A stretch of DNA of 64,000 nucleotides from Clostridia bacterium (lineage in GTDB: Bacteria > Bacillota > Clostridia > Peptostreptococcales > JAAYPU01), in contig JADQBM010000003.1 of the NCBI GenBank assembly GCA_016278615.1, forward strand, positions 1 through 64,000. The letters run 5' to 3'. The notes beneath the pieces were generated by a model that made no database searches, was not told where the DNA came from, and saw only the letters and a list, made by a program, of their open reading frames with translations. Position numbers and translations under genes: made by a program. Position 1 is the first letter of the stretch. Each line of letters opens with the position of its first letter. Positions 1 to 7,974 of this stretch are shown in pieces.

Positions 1-116
1 ACCATAGCCTTTTTACCCCAAGCTCGCTTGGCTAGGTAAAACGGACAGCAGGGAGTGCAGCGAGTCGGAGGCGAAGCCGTTGGGTTCCCTAGCGGAGTGG
101 TGTTAGCCACCTTTTT
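1..116 (+). other. Structured leader or end of an RNA cut by the window edge
   Basis: Several hairpins lie in series before ileS. Bases 11-17 (TTTTACC) pair with 35-41 (GGTAAAA) around an inner CCAAG/CTTGG stem. AGGGA at 50-54 can pair with TCCCT at 86-90 around a GGC-GAA-GCC hairpin. The last hairpin, GTGGT-GTTA-GCCAC, is followed by CTTTTT and looks like an intrinsic terminator. It could be the 3' end of an upstream non-coding RNA or an ileS leader. I do not see the T-box core AGGGTGGNACCGCG, so I do not call a T-box. Confidence 0.35.
97..116 (+). terminator. Short intrinsic terminator-like hairpin upstream of ileS
   Basis: A five-pair stem GTGGT/GCCAC (one G-U pair) with loop GTTA is followed by CTTTTT. 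It separates whatever lies left of the window from ileS. Confidence 0.4.
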
Positions 117-224
117 ATATAATATTAGTGAATAAAACTATTTGGGGGAAGCCTAAAGAAAAATCTTCTTTGAAAGGATTACCTTAGAATTTAAACGAAA
201 AGAGACTGAAAGGATGGAAAAATC

Positions 225-3200
225 ATGTTCAAAAATTTATCCAGTAAGCCAATAGCAGAGATACAGGGTTCCCAGGCAGATCAATGGGATCAAAATGAAT
301 TATTAAAAAAGTGTGTTTTGACTCGAGACAAACAACCGGCTTTTGTATTCTATGAAGGGCCACCTACAGCAAATGGAAAACCGGGAATTCATCATGTAAT
401 CGCCAGAACATTAAAGGATAGTGTCTGCCGTTATAAGACCATGAGAGGCTATGAAGTTAAAAGAAAGGCAGGATGGGATACCCATGGACTGCCAGTAGAA
501 ATAGAAGTTGAAAAGCAATTGAATTTATCCAGCAAGCAGGAAATCGAAGCTTATGGCATGGATAATTTTAACAATAAATGCAAAGAATCTGTTTTCACTT
601 ATGAAAAGCAGTGGCGTGACATGACGAGAAAAATGGGATATATGATTGATCTTGATCATCCCTATATAACCCTTGAAAACAATTATATTGAAACAGAATG
701 GTGGATATTGAAAAGATTTTTTGAAGAAGGCATGATTTATGAAGGCCATAAGATAATGCCGTATTGTTCCAGGTGTGGAACTGGTTTGGCTTCTCATGAG
801 GTTGCTTTAGGTTATAAAGAGGTCAAGACCAATACAGTGGTTGCTGCTTTTAAGAGAAAGGATGTTGAGGAATATTTTCTTGCATGGACTACAACACCAT
901 GGACTTTGGCTGCCAATGTTTCTCTTACAGTTCACCCTGATGTAGAATATATCAAGGCTCAAGTAAAAGGAAAGATTTATTATGTAGCTAAGAATTTGGC
1001 TAATAAGATTTTCGGTGAGGAATATACCCTTTTAGAGACCGTGAAAGGTAAAGCCTTAGAATACATGGAATACGAACAATTAATGCCTTTTGTTCAAGTG
1101 GATAAGAAAGCTTTCTTTGTGACTTGCAATGATTATGTGACCACTGATGATGGAACTGGGATTGTTCATACAGCACCTGCTTTTGGTGAAGATGATTATC
1201 AGACTGGAAGAAAGTATGATCTGCCTGTGCCCAAACCCGTTGGCGAAGATGGAAAATATACAGAAACGCCATGGAAGGGCAAGTTTGTCATGGATTGTGA
1301 TGTGGATATTATTAAGTGGTTGCATTCAGAGGGAAAGCTTTTTAGCAAAGAAAAAATGGATCATAATTATCCACATTGTTGGAGATGTTCCACGCCGCTT
1401 CTTTACTATGCCAAGCCAAGCTGGTATATAGAAATGACCAAGATTAAAGACCTTTTGATTGCAAATAATAATTCAGTCAATTGGTATCCGGACTATGTTG
1501 GAGAAAAGAGATTTGGGAATTGGCTGGAGAACTTAAATGATTGGGCGATTTCACGAAACAGATATTGGGGAACCCCTTTGAATATATGGAAATGTGAATG
1601 CGGGCATCTTGAGTCCATAGGGTCTCGAAAAGAATTAGCTGAAAAGGCCATAGAGGATATCACGGAGGACATTGAATTACACAGACCTTATGTAGATGAG
1701 GTGCATATAAAATGTAGTCAATGTGAGAAAACCATGTCAAGAGTCAGTGAAGTCATTGATTGTTGGTTTGATAGTGGGGCGATGCCTTTTGCCCAACATC
1801 ATTATCCTTTTGAAAATAGTGAGAATTTTGATAAAGAATTGTTTCCTGCGGATTTCATTTGTGAAGGCATCGATCAGACAAGAGGATGGTTTTATTCCCT
1901 TTTAGCCATTTCCAGTTTCATTAAGGGAGCATCTCCTTATAAAAATGTCTTGGTTAATGACTTGATATTGGATAAAGAAGGAAAGAAAATGTCCAAATCA
2001 AAGGGAAACACAGTAGACCCTTTTAGCCTTTTTGAAAAGTATGGTGCAGATGCCACCCGATGGTATCTTTTATATGTTTCTCCTGCATGGTCACCAACAA
2101 AATTTGATGAGGAAGGTCTCAAAGAAGTACAGAGTAAATTCTTTGGAACCTTAAGGAATGTATATAATTTCTTTGTACTATATTCCAATACGGATAAAAT
2201 GGATCCCAATGCATTTTTCATCGAGTATGATAAAAGACCAGAATTAGATCGATGGATTCTTTCGAAGTACAATAAATTGGTTAAAAATGTTATTGATGAG
2301 ATGGAAGTATATGATTTAATGAAAGCAGTACGAAGCATACAAGGATTTGTGGATGAGGATTTATCAAATTGGTATATTCGAAGGGCAAGAAGGCGGTTCT
2401 GGGCGACAGAACTTAGCGATGATAAAAAATCAGTCTATAATACCACTTATGAAATCCTATTAGGGGTCTCGAAACTTATAGCACCTTTTGCACCGTTTCT
2501 TTCTGACGAAATGTATAAAAAGCTTTCAGGAGAAGAATCTGTTCATCTTGCCTATTTTCCTGAAACAAATGAAAAACTTATAGATCATACAGTAGAAGAG
2601 AGAATGGACCTTGTTCGGGATTTAGTAGGACTAGGACGTTCCGCCCGAGAAAAAGAAAAAATTAAAGTCAGACAACCATTGCAAAAGATTTTAGTGGATG
2701 GCAAGTTTGAGGCGCTTATTGGAGATATGACACAGCTTATTAAGGAAGAATTAAATGTAAAGGAAGTATTCTTTGAAAAATCTTTAGAAAAATATATGAA
2801 CTACAGTCTGAAGCCTGATTTTAAAGCGGCAGGCCCTGTGTTAGGACCAAAAGTTAAATTTTTAGCAAAGGAATTGTCAACCATGGATGCTTCAAAGGTT
2901 GTTTCTCAGTTGGAAGAGCAAGGCAAAATCTCAATTAATCTTGAAGGAGAAAATGTTGAGATAGATAAAGCTTTAATAGACATTAACATTTTGGCAAAAG
3001 AAGGCTTTACTGTGACCATGGAAAACAATCTATTTACCATCTTAGATACGACCATTTCTGAGGAATTGATTAATGAAGGACTTGCAAGAGAATTTGTATC
3101 TAAAGTTCAGCAGATGAGAAAAAGCAGAGATTTTGCAGTTTTGGATCATATTAATATCTATTATCAAGGGGATGATGAAGTAGAGAAAGCATTAGCAACG

Positions 3201-3320
3201 CATAAAGACTACATTATGAAAGAAACCCTTGCACTTAAGCTGGAAAAAACAGTCAAAGAGACAGAGCTACAAGACCTCAATGGCCGACAAACAGGAATCG
3301 AAGTTGAAAAAGTGAGTTAA
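225..3320 (+). CDS. ileS: Isoleucyl-tRNA synthetase, type 2 (IleS2)
   Basis: Charges tRNA-Ile with isoleucine in the cytoplasm. At 1031 residues it is the longer, eukaryote-like IleS2 form rather than the roughly 920-residue IleS1. The class I signature HxGH is replaced by G54-I-H-H57 (PGIHHV), the GXHH form described for some IleS2 enzymes. KMSKS is at 588-592. The editing domain lies between these, and an anticodon-binding region follows. The ATG is preceded by AAAGGATGG at seven bases. It is monocistronic here, closed by a strong terminator. IleS2 enzymes are known for weak mupirocin binding, so natural resistance is inferred. Confidence 0.97.
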   Translation: MFKNLSSKPIAEIQGSQADQWDQNELLKKCVLTRDKQPAFVFYEGPPTANGKPGIHHVIARTLKDSVCRYKTMRGYEVKRKAGWDTHGLPVEIEVEKQLNLSSKQEIEAYGMDNFNNKCKESVFTYEKQWRDMTRKMGYMIDLDHPYITLENNYIETEWWILKRFFEEGMIYEGHKIMPYCSRCGTGLASHEVALGYKEVKTNTVVAAFKRKDVEEYFLAWTTTPWTLAANVSLTVHPDVEYIKAQVKGKIYYVAKNLANKIFGEEYTLLETVKGKALEYMEYEQLMPFVQVDKKAFFVTCNDYVTTDDGTGIVHTAPAFGEDDYQTGRKYDLPVPKPVGEDGKYTETPWKGKFVMDCDVDIIKWLHSEGKLFSKEKMDHNYPHCWRCSTPLLYYAKPSWYIEMTKIKDLLIANNNSVNWYPDYVGEKRFGNWLENLNDWAISRNRYWGTPLNIWKCECGHLESIGSRKELAEKAIEDITEDIELHRPYVDEVHIKCSQCEKTMSRVSEVIDCWFDSGAMPFAQHHYPFENSENFDKELFPADFICEGIDQTRGWFYSLLAISSFIKGASPYKNVLVNDLILDKEGKKMSKSKGNTVDPFSLFEKYGADATRWYLLYVSPAWSPTKFDEEGLKEVQSKFFGTLRNVYNFFVLYSNTDKMDPNAFFIEYDKRPELDRWILSKYNKLVKNVIDEMEVYDLMKAVRSIQGFVDEDLSNWYIRRARRRFWATELSDDKKSVYNTTYEILLGVSKLIAPFAPFLSDEMYKKLSGEESVHLAYFPETNEKLIDHTVEERMDLVRDLVGLGRSAREKEKIKVRQPLQKILVDGKFEALIGDMTQLIKEELNVKEVFFEKSLEKYMNYSLKPDFKAAGPVLGPKVKFLAKELSTMDASKVVSQLEEQGKISINLEGENVEIDKALIDINILAKEGFTVTMENNLFTILDTTISEELINEGLAREFVSKVQQMRKSRDFAVLDHINIYYQGDDEVEKALATHKDYIMKETLALKLEKTVKETELQDLNGRQTGIEVEKVS

Positions 3321-3328
3321 ATGTAAGT

Positions 3329-3366
3329 AAAAGGCATTGTGAATTAAATTCACAATGCCTTTGTTT
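3329..3366 (+). terminator. Intrinsic terminator after ileS
   Basis: A long AT-rich perfect stem, AAAGGCATTGTGAAT/ATTCACAATGCCTTT, is followed by a T-rich tract. It ends ileS and may also serve gerQ on the opposite strand. Confidence 0.9.
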
Positions 3367-3732
3367 TTAATAAAAGAAAGTAACAAACTTAATTGAGTAA
3401 ATATCACACATTAATAAGTCATCGGTTCTGGGTTCCTGAATAACCAAATAACTGATACCTACTTCCTTAAGTATTCCTTCCCTATCTACCAACATGTTGG
3501 TGCCAATAAGAAATTCTACTTTAATATATCTTCCGATATTTTCAGCCAAATATCCTTGGGTATAGAGTGGATCCGTATAGACATTGCCTCCGTTCATTAC
3601 TTCTTGCCTTGGTGTAGGCATTGGCATGGAAGGAACGGAAGGTTTTGTTGCAGGGGACGGCATATAGGGTCTCGGTGGATAGGCAGGCATTTGGGAGCAT
3701 CCTGCTTTGGGTGGATACATATATGAGGGCAA
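3367..3732 (-). CDS. gerQ: Spore coat protein GerQ
   Basis: GerQ is a spore coat protein needed for CwlJ localisation and function during germination, and is cross-linked in the coat in Bacillus. The N-terminal half is low in complexity and rich in Pro, Met and Tyr. The C-terminal half (about residues 60-120) carries the conserved GerQ core beginning YLAENIGRYIKVEF and ending near DIYSIKFVTFF. It lies just downstream of cwlJ on the same strand, as in Bacillus. The ORF-track GTG at 3741 overlaps the Shine-Dalgarno AAAGGAGG; the TTG at 3732, eight bases after it, is the better start. Family assignment is from the C-terminal pattern. Confidence 0.85.
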   Translation of the reverse strand: MPSYMYPPKAGCSQMPAYPPRPYMPSPATKPSVPSMPMPTPRQEVMNGGNVYTDPLYTQGYLAENIGRYIKVEFLIGTNMLVDREGILKEVGISYLVIQEPRTDDLLMCDIYSIKFVTFFY

Positions 3733-3761
3733 AAGAAACACCTCCTTTGATTTCTTAAATT

Positions 3762-4205
3762 TTAAGTTTGTGCATAAAGCTGAGTCGGATTAAAAAAACA
3801 ATGTTCATTAATTCTTACTTGGTGATAACCTGTGCGATTATAAGGGAAAAAGGGAGGGCATTCCGGAACAAAGGGATTCATATACCATAAGGACTCTCCG
3901 GTGGTATTAATCTTATTCCCTGATAAAGCCCAATCCGCAATTTCATAATGGATTTCTTCAGGGGGGGTCGCCCAAATGGTTTGTGGGTTTGCAATTCCTC
4001 GAATTTCTCCTCTGACACAGTCAAACTGACCAGGCTGAAAAATAACTTTTCGAATGTCCCCCTGACCTGTTCTTAGGTATTCACCGTATGCCACGTGAAC
4101 ACGGTTCATGACAACATTAGCAACGGCTTTCATCCCAGTCTCGCCTTCCCCGCCAGCCTCACACTTTATTATTCGAGCCAGTAATTCTCGATTGCCATAA
4201 GCCAT
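3762..4205 (-). CDS. cwlJ: Spore cortex-lytic cell wall hydrolase CwlJ
   Basis: Predicted cortex hydrolase (Hydrolase_2/SleB-CwlJ catalytic family) that degrades cortex peptidoglycan on germination. The conserved opening LLARIIKCEAGGEGETGMKAV holds the catalytic Glu, and there is no signal peptide or SleB peptidoglycan-binding domain. It is 147 residues, close to the 142 of Bacillus CwlJ. The ATG at 4205 is chosen because the GTG at 4214 overlaps GAGGTG, the ribosome-binding site. gerQ follows 29 bases downstream, so the two probably form one sporulation operon. A SigE-like promoter can be drawn upstream. Confidence 0.92.
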   Translation of the reverse strand: MAYGNRELLARIIKCEAGGEGETGMKAVANVVMNRVHVAYGEYLRTGQGDIRKVIFQPGQFDCVRGEIRGIANPQTIWATPPEEIHYEIADWALSGNKINTTGESLWYMNPFVPECPPFFPYNRTGYHQVRINEHCFFNPTQLYAQT

Positions 4206-4239
4206 TTTTGTCACCTCGAAATCTTAGCTTCTATATTAC

Positions 4240-4268
4240 AATTTATGATATAGAACCAAAAAGGTTAT
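4240..4268 (-). promoter_or_regulatory. Possible SigE-type promoter of cwlJ-gerQ
   Basis: On the minus strand, ATAACC and CATAAATT are separated by 15 bases. The latter differs from the Bacillus SigE -10 consensus CATACANT at one position. SigE control of cwlJ is known in Bacillus. The -35 part lies inside the first copy of the local repeat, which weakens the call. Confidence 0.35.
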
Positions 4269-4500
4269 TATTTTTTTAAATTACTTACTTTCCCACTTTA
4301 AGGTAAAGGGACACACCCTTCGCTTAAGGGTCTATCTTTCCAAGGAATGTCCCTGAGGATGATAGATAACCAAAAAGGTTATTATTTTTTTAAATTACTT
4401 AACTTTCTCACTTTAAGGTAAAGGGACACACCTTTCGCTTAAGGGTCTATCTTTCTAAGGAATGTCCCTGGTCTATTTACGTCCAACTTACTTTTTCAAG
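4253..4500. repeat. Tandem duplication carrying REP/MITE-like copies 1 and 2
   Basis: Two direct copies of about 115 bases start at about 4253 and 4368 with ACCAAAAAGGTTATTATTTT. Each contains the dispersed element GGTAAAGGGACACACC...GGAATGTCCCTG (4302-4355 and 4417-4470). The element is an imperfect palindrome: outer GGGACA/TGTCCC and, in copy 1, inner ACCCTT-CGCTT-AAGGGT. The second copy differs at a few bases, so the duplication is not brand new. Confidence 0.85.
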
Positions 4501-4688
4501 ATCATATGATAAAAACTTAAGATAGGTTTTGCTCTGCTCTATAATCTATCTATTACTTTCCAACTCCATTTATGTAAGAGATGTTTAATGTATTTATTTT
4601 TGTTTTGCACTTAGTTTTTGAATAAAAACCGGTCCCTACTCATATTTTGCGTGGACTTAGCGCACCGCGTCTTTGCGGGGGCTTAACC

Positions 4689-4784
4689 TTATCTTAAGGG
4701 TTCGTTTGCAAAACAAGAATAAATAGATAAGGTAAAGGGACACACCTTTCACTTAAGGGTCTATCTTTCTAAGGAATGTCCCTA
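4689..4784 (+). repeat. REP/MITE-like dispersed repeat, copy 3 (extended)
   Basis: This copy has about 45 further bases on its left, ATCTTAAGGGTTCGTTTGCAAAACA, which the inverted copy at 31926-32024 shares. The element is therefore about 95 bases. Right-flanking words (GTCCAACTTGCTTTTTCGAGAT) also recur at about 4480 and 4870, and a further partial copy begins near 4850 (GAATGTCCCTGGTC). No transposase is visible nearby. Confidence 0.8.
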
Positions 4785-4928
4785 GCCTAGATTGATCTAT
4801 TAACGTCCAACTTGCTTTTTCGAGATCGTAAGATAAAAAATAGTTTTGAATGTCCCTGGTCTATTCATATTCAACTTGCTTTTCGGATGCAAAAGTTGTT
4901 GGTTAGTCCCCAGCATTTGACACAGAGC

Positions 4929-4974
4929 CAAAAAAAGATAGGCAAAGGAATTTCCTAAAGCACTATCTTTTTAA
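4929..4974 (-). terminator. Terminator after the fprA operon
   Basis: Read on the minus strand, AAAAAGATAG pairs with CTATCTTTTT around an inner TTTAGGAAATTCCTTT helix. The trailing T tract follows directly downstream of the fprA stop. Confidence 0.8.
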
Positions 4975-4995
4975 TTATTTATATTTTCGACTCGA

Positions 4996-6111
4996 TCAAG
5001 TCATATAGATCTTTTTAATAGGGTCCATCATTTCAAATTTGCAGGACTCTAAGGTTTCGTTGACGTATTTGATGCTTTCCCCGCCCCAGCCATAGGAGCC
5101 AAAGGCAAGACCTGTTCTGTTTTTAGGTGCAAGACCTTTCATATAAGTGAGAAAAGCGGCAACATTGGGGAGCATCTGCTTGTTAAGAGTAGATGAGCCC
5201 ACACATATGTATTTTGCTTCCATAAGGGCACCCATGACTTCAGAAATATGGGTTTCCTTTAGATAATATACTTGAGTATGTATGCCTTTGCTTTCAAAAT
5301 CTTTAGCAATCTCATGGGCCATGCCTTTTGTTGCACCCCACATGGTATCATAAACAATCACGGCTTCGTTATCATTGACCTTATTGTTTGCCCAGTCAGA
5401 ATACTTAGCAAGGATTGTATTAATGGTGGTTTTAAGAACAAGGCCGTGACTTGGACAGATCAAGGATAAATTTTTACCGTCCAGATCCTTAAATGCTTTT
5501 AGCACCTGAGCTCCATAAGGCAAAACGATGTTGGCATAATAATCCTTAGCTCTTTCTAAAACCAAGGATTCACCCACTTCATAATCATGTCTTTCATTGG
5601 AAGCATAATGCTGTCCGAATGCATCGTTGGAAAACAACATTTCCTTTTCCTTTAAATAAACCATCATATTATCAGGCCAATGGACCATAGGGGTTTGTAT
5701 CACTTCAAAAGTATATTGTCCCGTGTTGATGGTATCATTTGTTTTAACAATTTTAAAATTCCAATCTTGATGGTAGTAGGCTCTTAGCCCTTTCTCTCCG
5801 AGAGGCGTTGTATACAGTGAGGCATTTGGAGCAATCGCCAATATTTCCATTAGACTACCAGAGTGATCTGGCTCTACATGGTTGGAGATGACATAGTCAA
5901 TTTTAGAAGGATCAATAATTTCTGAAATATTTTTCAATAATACATCTGAAAAGCTTGATTTTACAGTATCAATGAGTGTGATTTTTTCATCCAATATCAG
6001 ATAGGCATTGTAAGTTGTTCCATGGGGTGTTTCATACCCATGGAACTCTCTAATTTCAAAGTCAACTGCACCCACCCAATAAATATTATCAGATATTTTT
6101 ACGGCAGCCAT
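4996..6111 (-). CDS. fprA: Flavodiiron protein FprA (A-type flavoprotein)
   Basis: Reduces O2 (or NO) to water (or N2O) at a diiron site, with electrons from rubredoxin; cytoplasmic. The metallo-beta-lactamase-like domain keeps its diiron ligands: H78-x-E80-x-D82-H83, H144, D163 and H222. A flavodoxin-like FMN domain starts near residue 250. The ATG at 6111 follows GAGGAGG, placed at the end of the rubredoxin gene one base upstream; the 24-residue extension in the ORF track is the rubredoxin gene read in another frame. Odd: at 371 residues it stops after DPIKKIYMT, about 25 short of usual FprA proteins and lacking their last helix. Confidence 0.95.
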   Translation of the reverse strand: MAAVKISDNIYWVGAVDFEIREFHGYETPHGTTYNAYLILDEKITLIDTVKSSFSDVLLKNISEIIDPSKIDYVISNHVEPDHSGSLMEILAIAPNASLYTTPLGEKGLRAYYHQDWNFKIVKTNDTINTGQYTFEVIQTPMVHWPDNMMVYLKEKEMLFSNDAFGQHYASNERHDYEVGESLVLERAKDYYANIVLPYGAQVLKAFKDLDGKNLSLICPSHGLVLKTTINTILAKYSDWANNKVNDNEAVIVYDTMWGATKGMAHEIAKDFESKGIHTQVYYLKETHISEVMGALMEAKYICVGSSTLNKQMLPNVAAFLTYMKGLAPKNRTGLAFGSYGWGGESIKYVNETLESCKFEMMDPIKKIYMT

Positions 6112-6112
6112 T

Positions 6113-6271
6113 TTATTCCTCCTCGAAAGCGTCTTTCCCTGCTCCACAGACAGGACAAACCCATTCTTCAGGGATGTCTTCAAAAGAAGTACCAGCCTCT
6201 ACACCGTTATCGGGATCTCCCATTTCAGAGTCGTATACATAAGCGCAAATGGTACAAACATATCTTTTCAT
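6113..6271 (-). CDS. Rubredoxin
   Basis: This 52-residue gene is missing from the ORF track. It encodes a one-iron electron carrier with both metal-binding pairs, CTIC (residues 6-9) and CPVC (39-42), and the typical [16 protein letters not shown] stretch. It probably passes electrons from the flavin reductase to FprA. Its stop is one base from the fprA start, and the fprA ribosome-binding site lies in its last codons, so translation is probably coupled. The start ATG at 6271 follows AAAGGAG. Confidence 0.97.
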   Translation of the reverse strand: MKRYVCTICAYVYDSEMGDPDNGVEAGTSFEDIPEEWVCPVCGAGKDAFEEE

Positions 6272-6348
6272 CTTTTTTCTCCTTTCAAATTTGGTTTCAT
6301 ATTTAATTTTTAATTGGTATTTAAATCTCTGTTATAAATAATATCTTA

Positions 6349-6858
6349 TCATGCATTTTCTATGTATGTAGGTGCTGTTTTTGGAGATTTTCCTTTTATT
6401 ACCTTATGATAATAATGATAGGTCATAGGTTCAGAAGCATTTAAAACTTCGGAGTCTACTACTTCGCCTAAGAACAAAGTATGGGTGCCGCAGTCAATGG
6501 AATTGATTACTTTACATTCTACCCATGAACGGGTATTATCTAAAACAATAGGCGTTCCTGACGCCGTCATTTTGATATTTACGTCTTTAAATTTGTCTAT
6601 ATCTCTTCCACATTTAAACCCAAAATTACCAATAAACTTAAGGTCAGCATTGGTATTAATAACAGATAATGCCATAATCTTTGATGTTTCAATGTATTCA
6701 TGGGTTAAGTTTTGTTTGTTTATGCTAACTCCTATGGTAATAGGTTCTGAAGTAATTTGAAATACTGTATTTGCAATCTGTGCATTGCATTTGCCTTCTT
6801 TTTGAGAGGAAACGATATACATACCATATCCAATATCTCTGAGTGCTTTAAGATCCAT
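6349..6858 (-). CDS. Flavin reductase family protein (FMN-binding)
   Basis: A 169-residue flavin reductase-like domain, related to the flavin module of high-molecular-weight rubredoxin/NADH:rubredoxin oxidoreductases. Motifs include YGMYIVSS near the N-terminus, TVFQITSEPITIGVSINKQNLTH, and a late HTLFLGEVVDSE strand. Rubredoxin follows after 77 bases, so it probably supplies electrons to rubredoxin and FprA; other Clostridia carry the two as one fused protein. The ATG at 6858 is preceded by AGGAGG at six bases, ruling out the upstream ATG at 6882. Donor specificity is not visible. Confidence 0.85.
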   Translation of the reverse strand: MDLKALRDIGYGMYIVSSQKEGKCNAQIANTVFQITSEPITIGVSINKQNLTHEYIETSKIMALSVINTNADLKFIGNFGFKCGRDIDKFKDVNIKMTASGTPIVLDNTRSWVECKVINSIDCGTHTLFLGEVVDSEVLNASEPMTYHYYHKVIKGKSPKTAPTYIENA

Positions 6859-6951
6859 AAAAAACCTCCTGGATTTTTCCATAAGGACATCTAACCTCTA
6901 AGCACGATATTCTTCCTAAAGATAAGAACCCCATTTTTCTTATTTCCTTAT

Positions 6952-6980
6952 ATTATGCGATAGTTTAAAAATTTTTTCAA
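6952..6980 (-). promoter_or_regulatory. SigA-type promoter of the flavin reductase-rubredoxin-fprA operon
   Basis: On the minus strand, TTGAAA and CATAAT are separated by 17 bases, about 95 bases upstream of the flavin reductase start. Confidence 0.6.
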
Positions 6981-7067
6981 TATTTATATTTTCTCTATAT
7001 ACCCTGATATTTATCCTTTTAAACACATTAAAAAGTTATACTGACAGGCGCATATACAAGAAAAGGT

Positions 7068-7095
7068 TTGGAAAGAGCCACTTTTCATGTATAAT
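7068..7095 (+). promoter_or_regulatory. SigA-type promoter of the parvulin gene
   Basis: TTGGAA, 16 bases, then TATAAT. It lies inside the 5' end of the longer ORF-track version of the gene, so the start at 7132 is favoured. Confidence 0.6.
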
Positions 7096-7131
7096 GAAAT
7101 AGAAACAAATATAATTTACGGAGGAAATAAA

Positions 7132-7896
7132 ATGGAAAAAACGATAATCGCAAAGGTTGGGGAAAGAGAAGTAACACTAGAAGACATAAAGAGAACTAAG
7201 GAATATATGCCAAAAGAACATTTGGAAATCTTGAATACCCTGGAAGGGAAAAAAGAATTTATAAATAAGGTCGTTATTCAGGAAATGATATATCTTCATG
7301 CAATGGAAGAAAAGTGGGATCAAGAAAAGGAATTTATTGAAGAGATGAATCAAATTAAATCTGAAAGGCTCAAAGGGTATGGAATCAATAGAATTCTTGA
7401 AGATGTCCAGGTGAATGATAAAGATGTTGAAGCTTTTTATGAAAGTAATAAAGAAAATTTCAAAACAGGTGCAACAATAAGAGCCAGTCATATTCTTCTG
7501 GATGATAAGGAAAAAGCTGAAAATATACGCCTTGAGATAAAAAGTGGAAAAGATTTTGCTGAAGCAGCTTTAGAGAATTCCAAATGCCCATCCAAGGCAA
7601 ATGGAGGAGATCTGGGTCTTTTTGAAAAAGGAAGAATGGTTCCCGAATTTGAAGATGCTGCATTTGCCCTTGAGCTTGGCGCCCTTAGCGATGTAGTGGA
7701 GACTCAGTTTGGGTATCATATCATAAAACTTGAAGAAAAGAATGAACCCAAAGAGCTTGCTTTTGATGAGATGAAAGATAAGATAGAGGAGCACTTAATG
7801 GCACAAGAAAAAAATGCAAAGTTTACAAAAGTAGCTGAGGAACTTAGATCAAAGTACACCATTGAGGTCAATGAAGACTTACTTAAGGAAATATAG
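7132..7896 (+). CDS. Parvulin-type peptidyl-prolyl cis-trans isomerase
   Basis: A 254-residue protein with an N-terminal SurA/PrsA-like helical part and a rotamase domain at about residues 112-205. That domain is marked by ASHILLDD, SKCPSKANGGDLGLFEKGRMVPEFEDAAF and TQFGYHIIKL. There is no signal peptide or lipobox, so unlike PrsA it is probably cytoplasmic. The ATG at 7132 follows TACGGAGG; the ORF-track start lies within the promoter. It is followed by rlmN, about 80 bases away, possibly co-transcribed. Confidence 0.9.
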   Translation: MEKTIIAKVGEREVTLEDIKRTKEYMPKEHLEILNTLEGKKEFINKVVIQEMIYLHAMEEKWDQEKEFIEEMNQIKSERLKGYGINRILEDVQVNDKDVEAFYESNKENFKTGATIRASHILLDDKEKAENIRLEIKSGKDFAEAALENSKCPSKANGGDLGLFEKGRMVPEFEDAAFALELGALSDVVETQFGYHIIKLEEKNEPKELAFDEMKDKIEEHLMAQEKNAKFTKVAEELRSKYTIEVNEDLLKEI

Positions 7897-7974
7897 TCGT
7901 AAAAGTAAGAGCGCGTATAATACAAAGGGTTTTGGGAAATATTGTTAAGCAAGAAAGCAAAAGTTAGGAAACAA

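Noticed and set aside
1-224. T-box riboswitch for ileS
   Set aside because: Position fits, but the invariant AGGGTGGNACCGCG core and a matching antiterminator are not visible.
1937-2338. 133-residue minus-strand ORF inside ileS
   Set aside because: It is antisense to conserved ileS sequence and has no family features.
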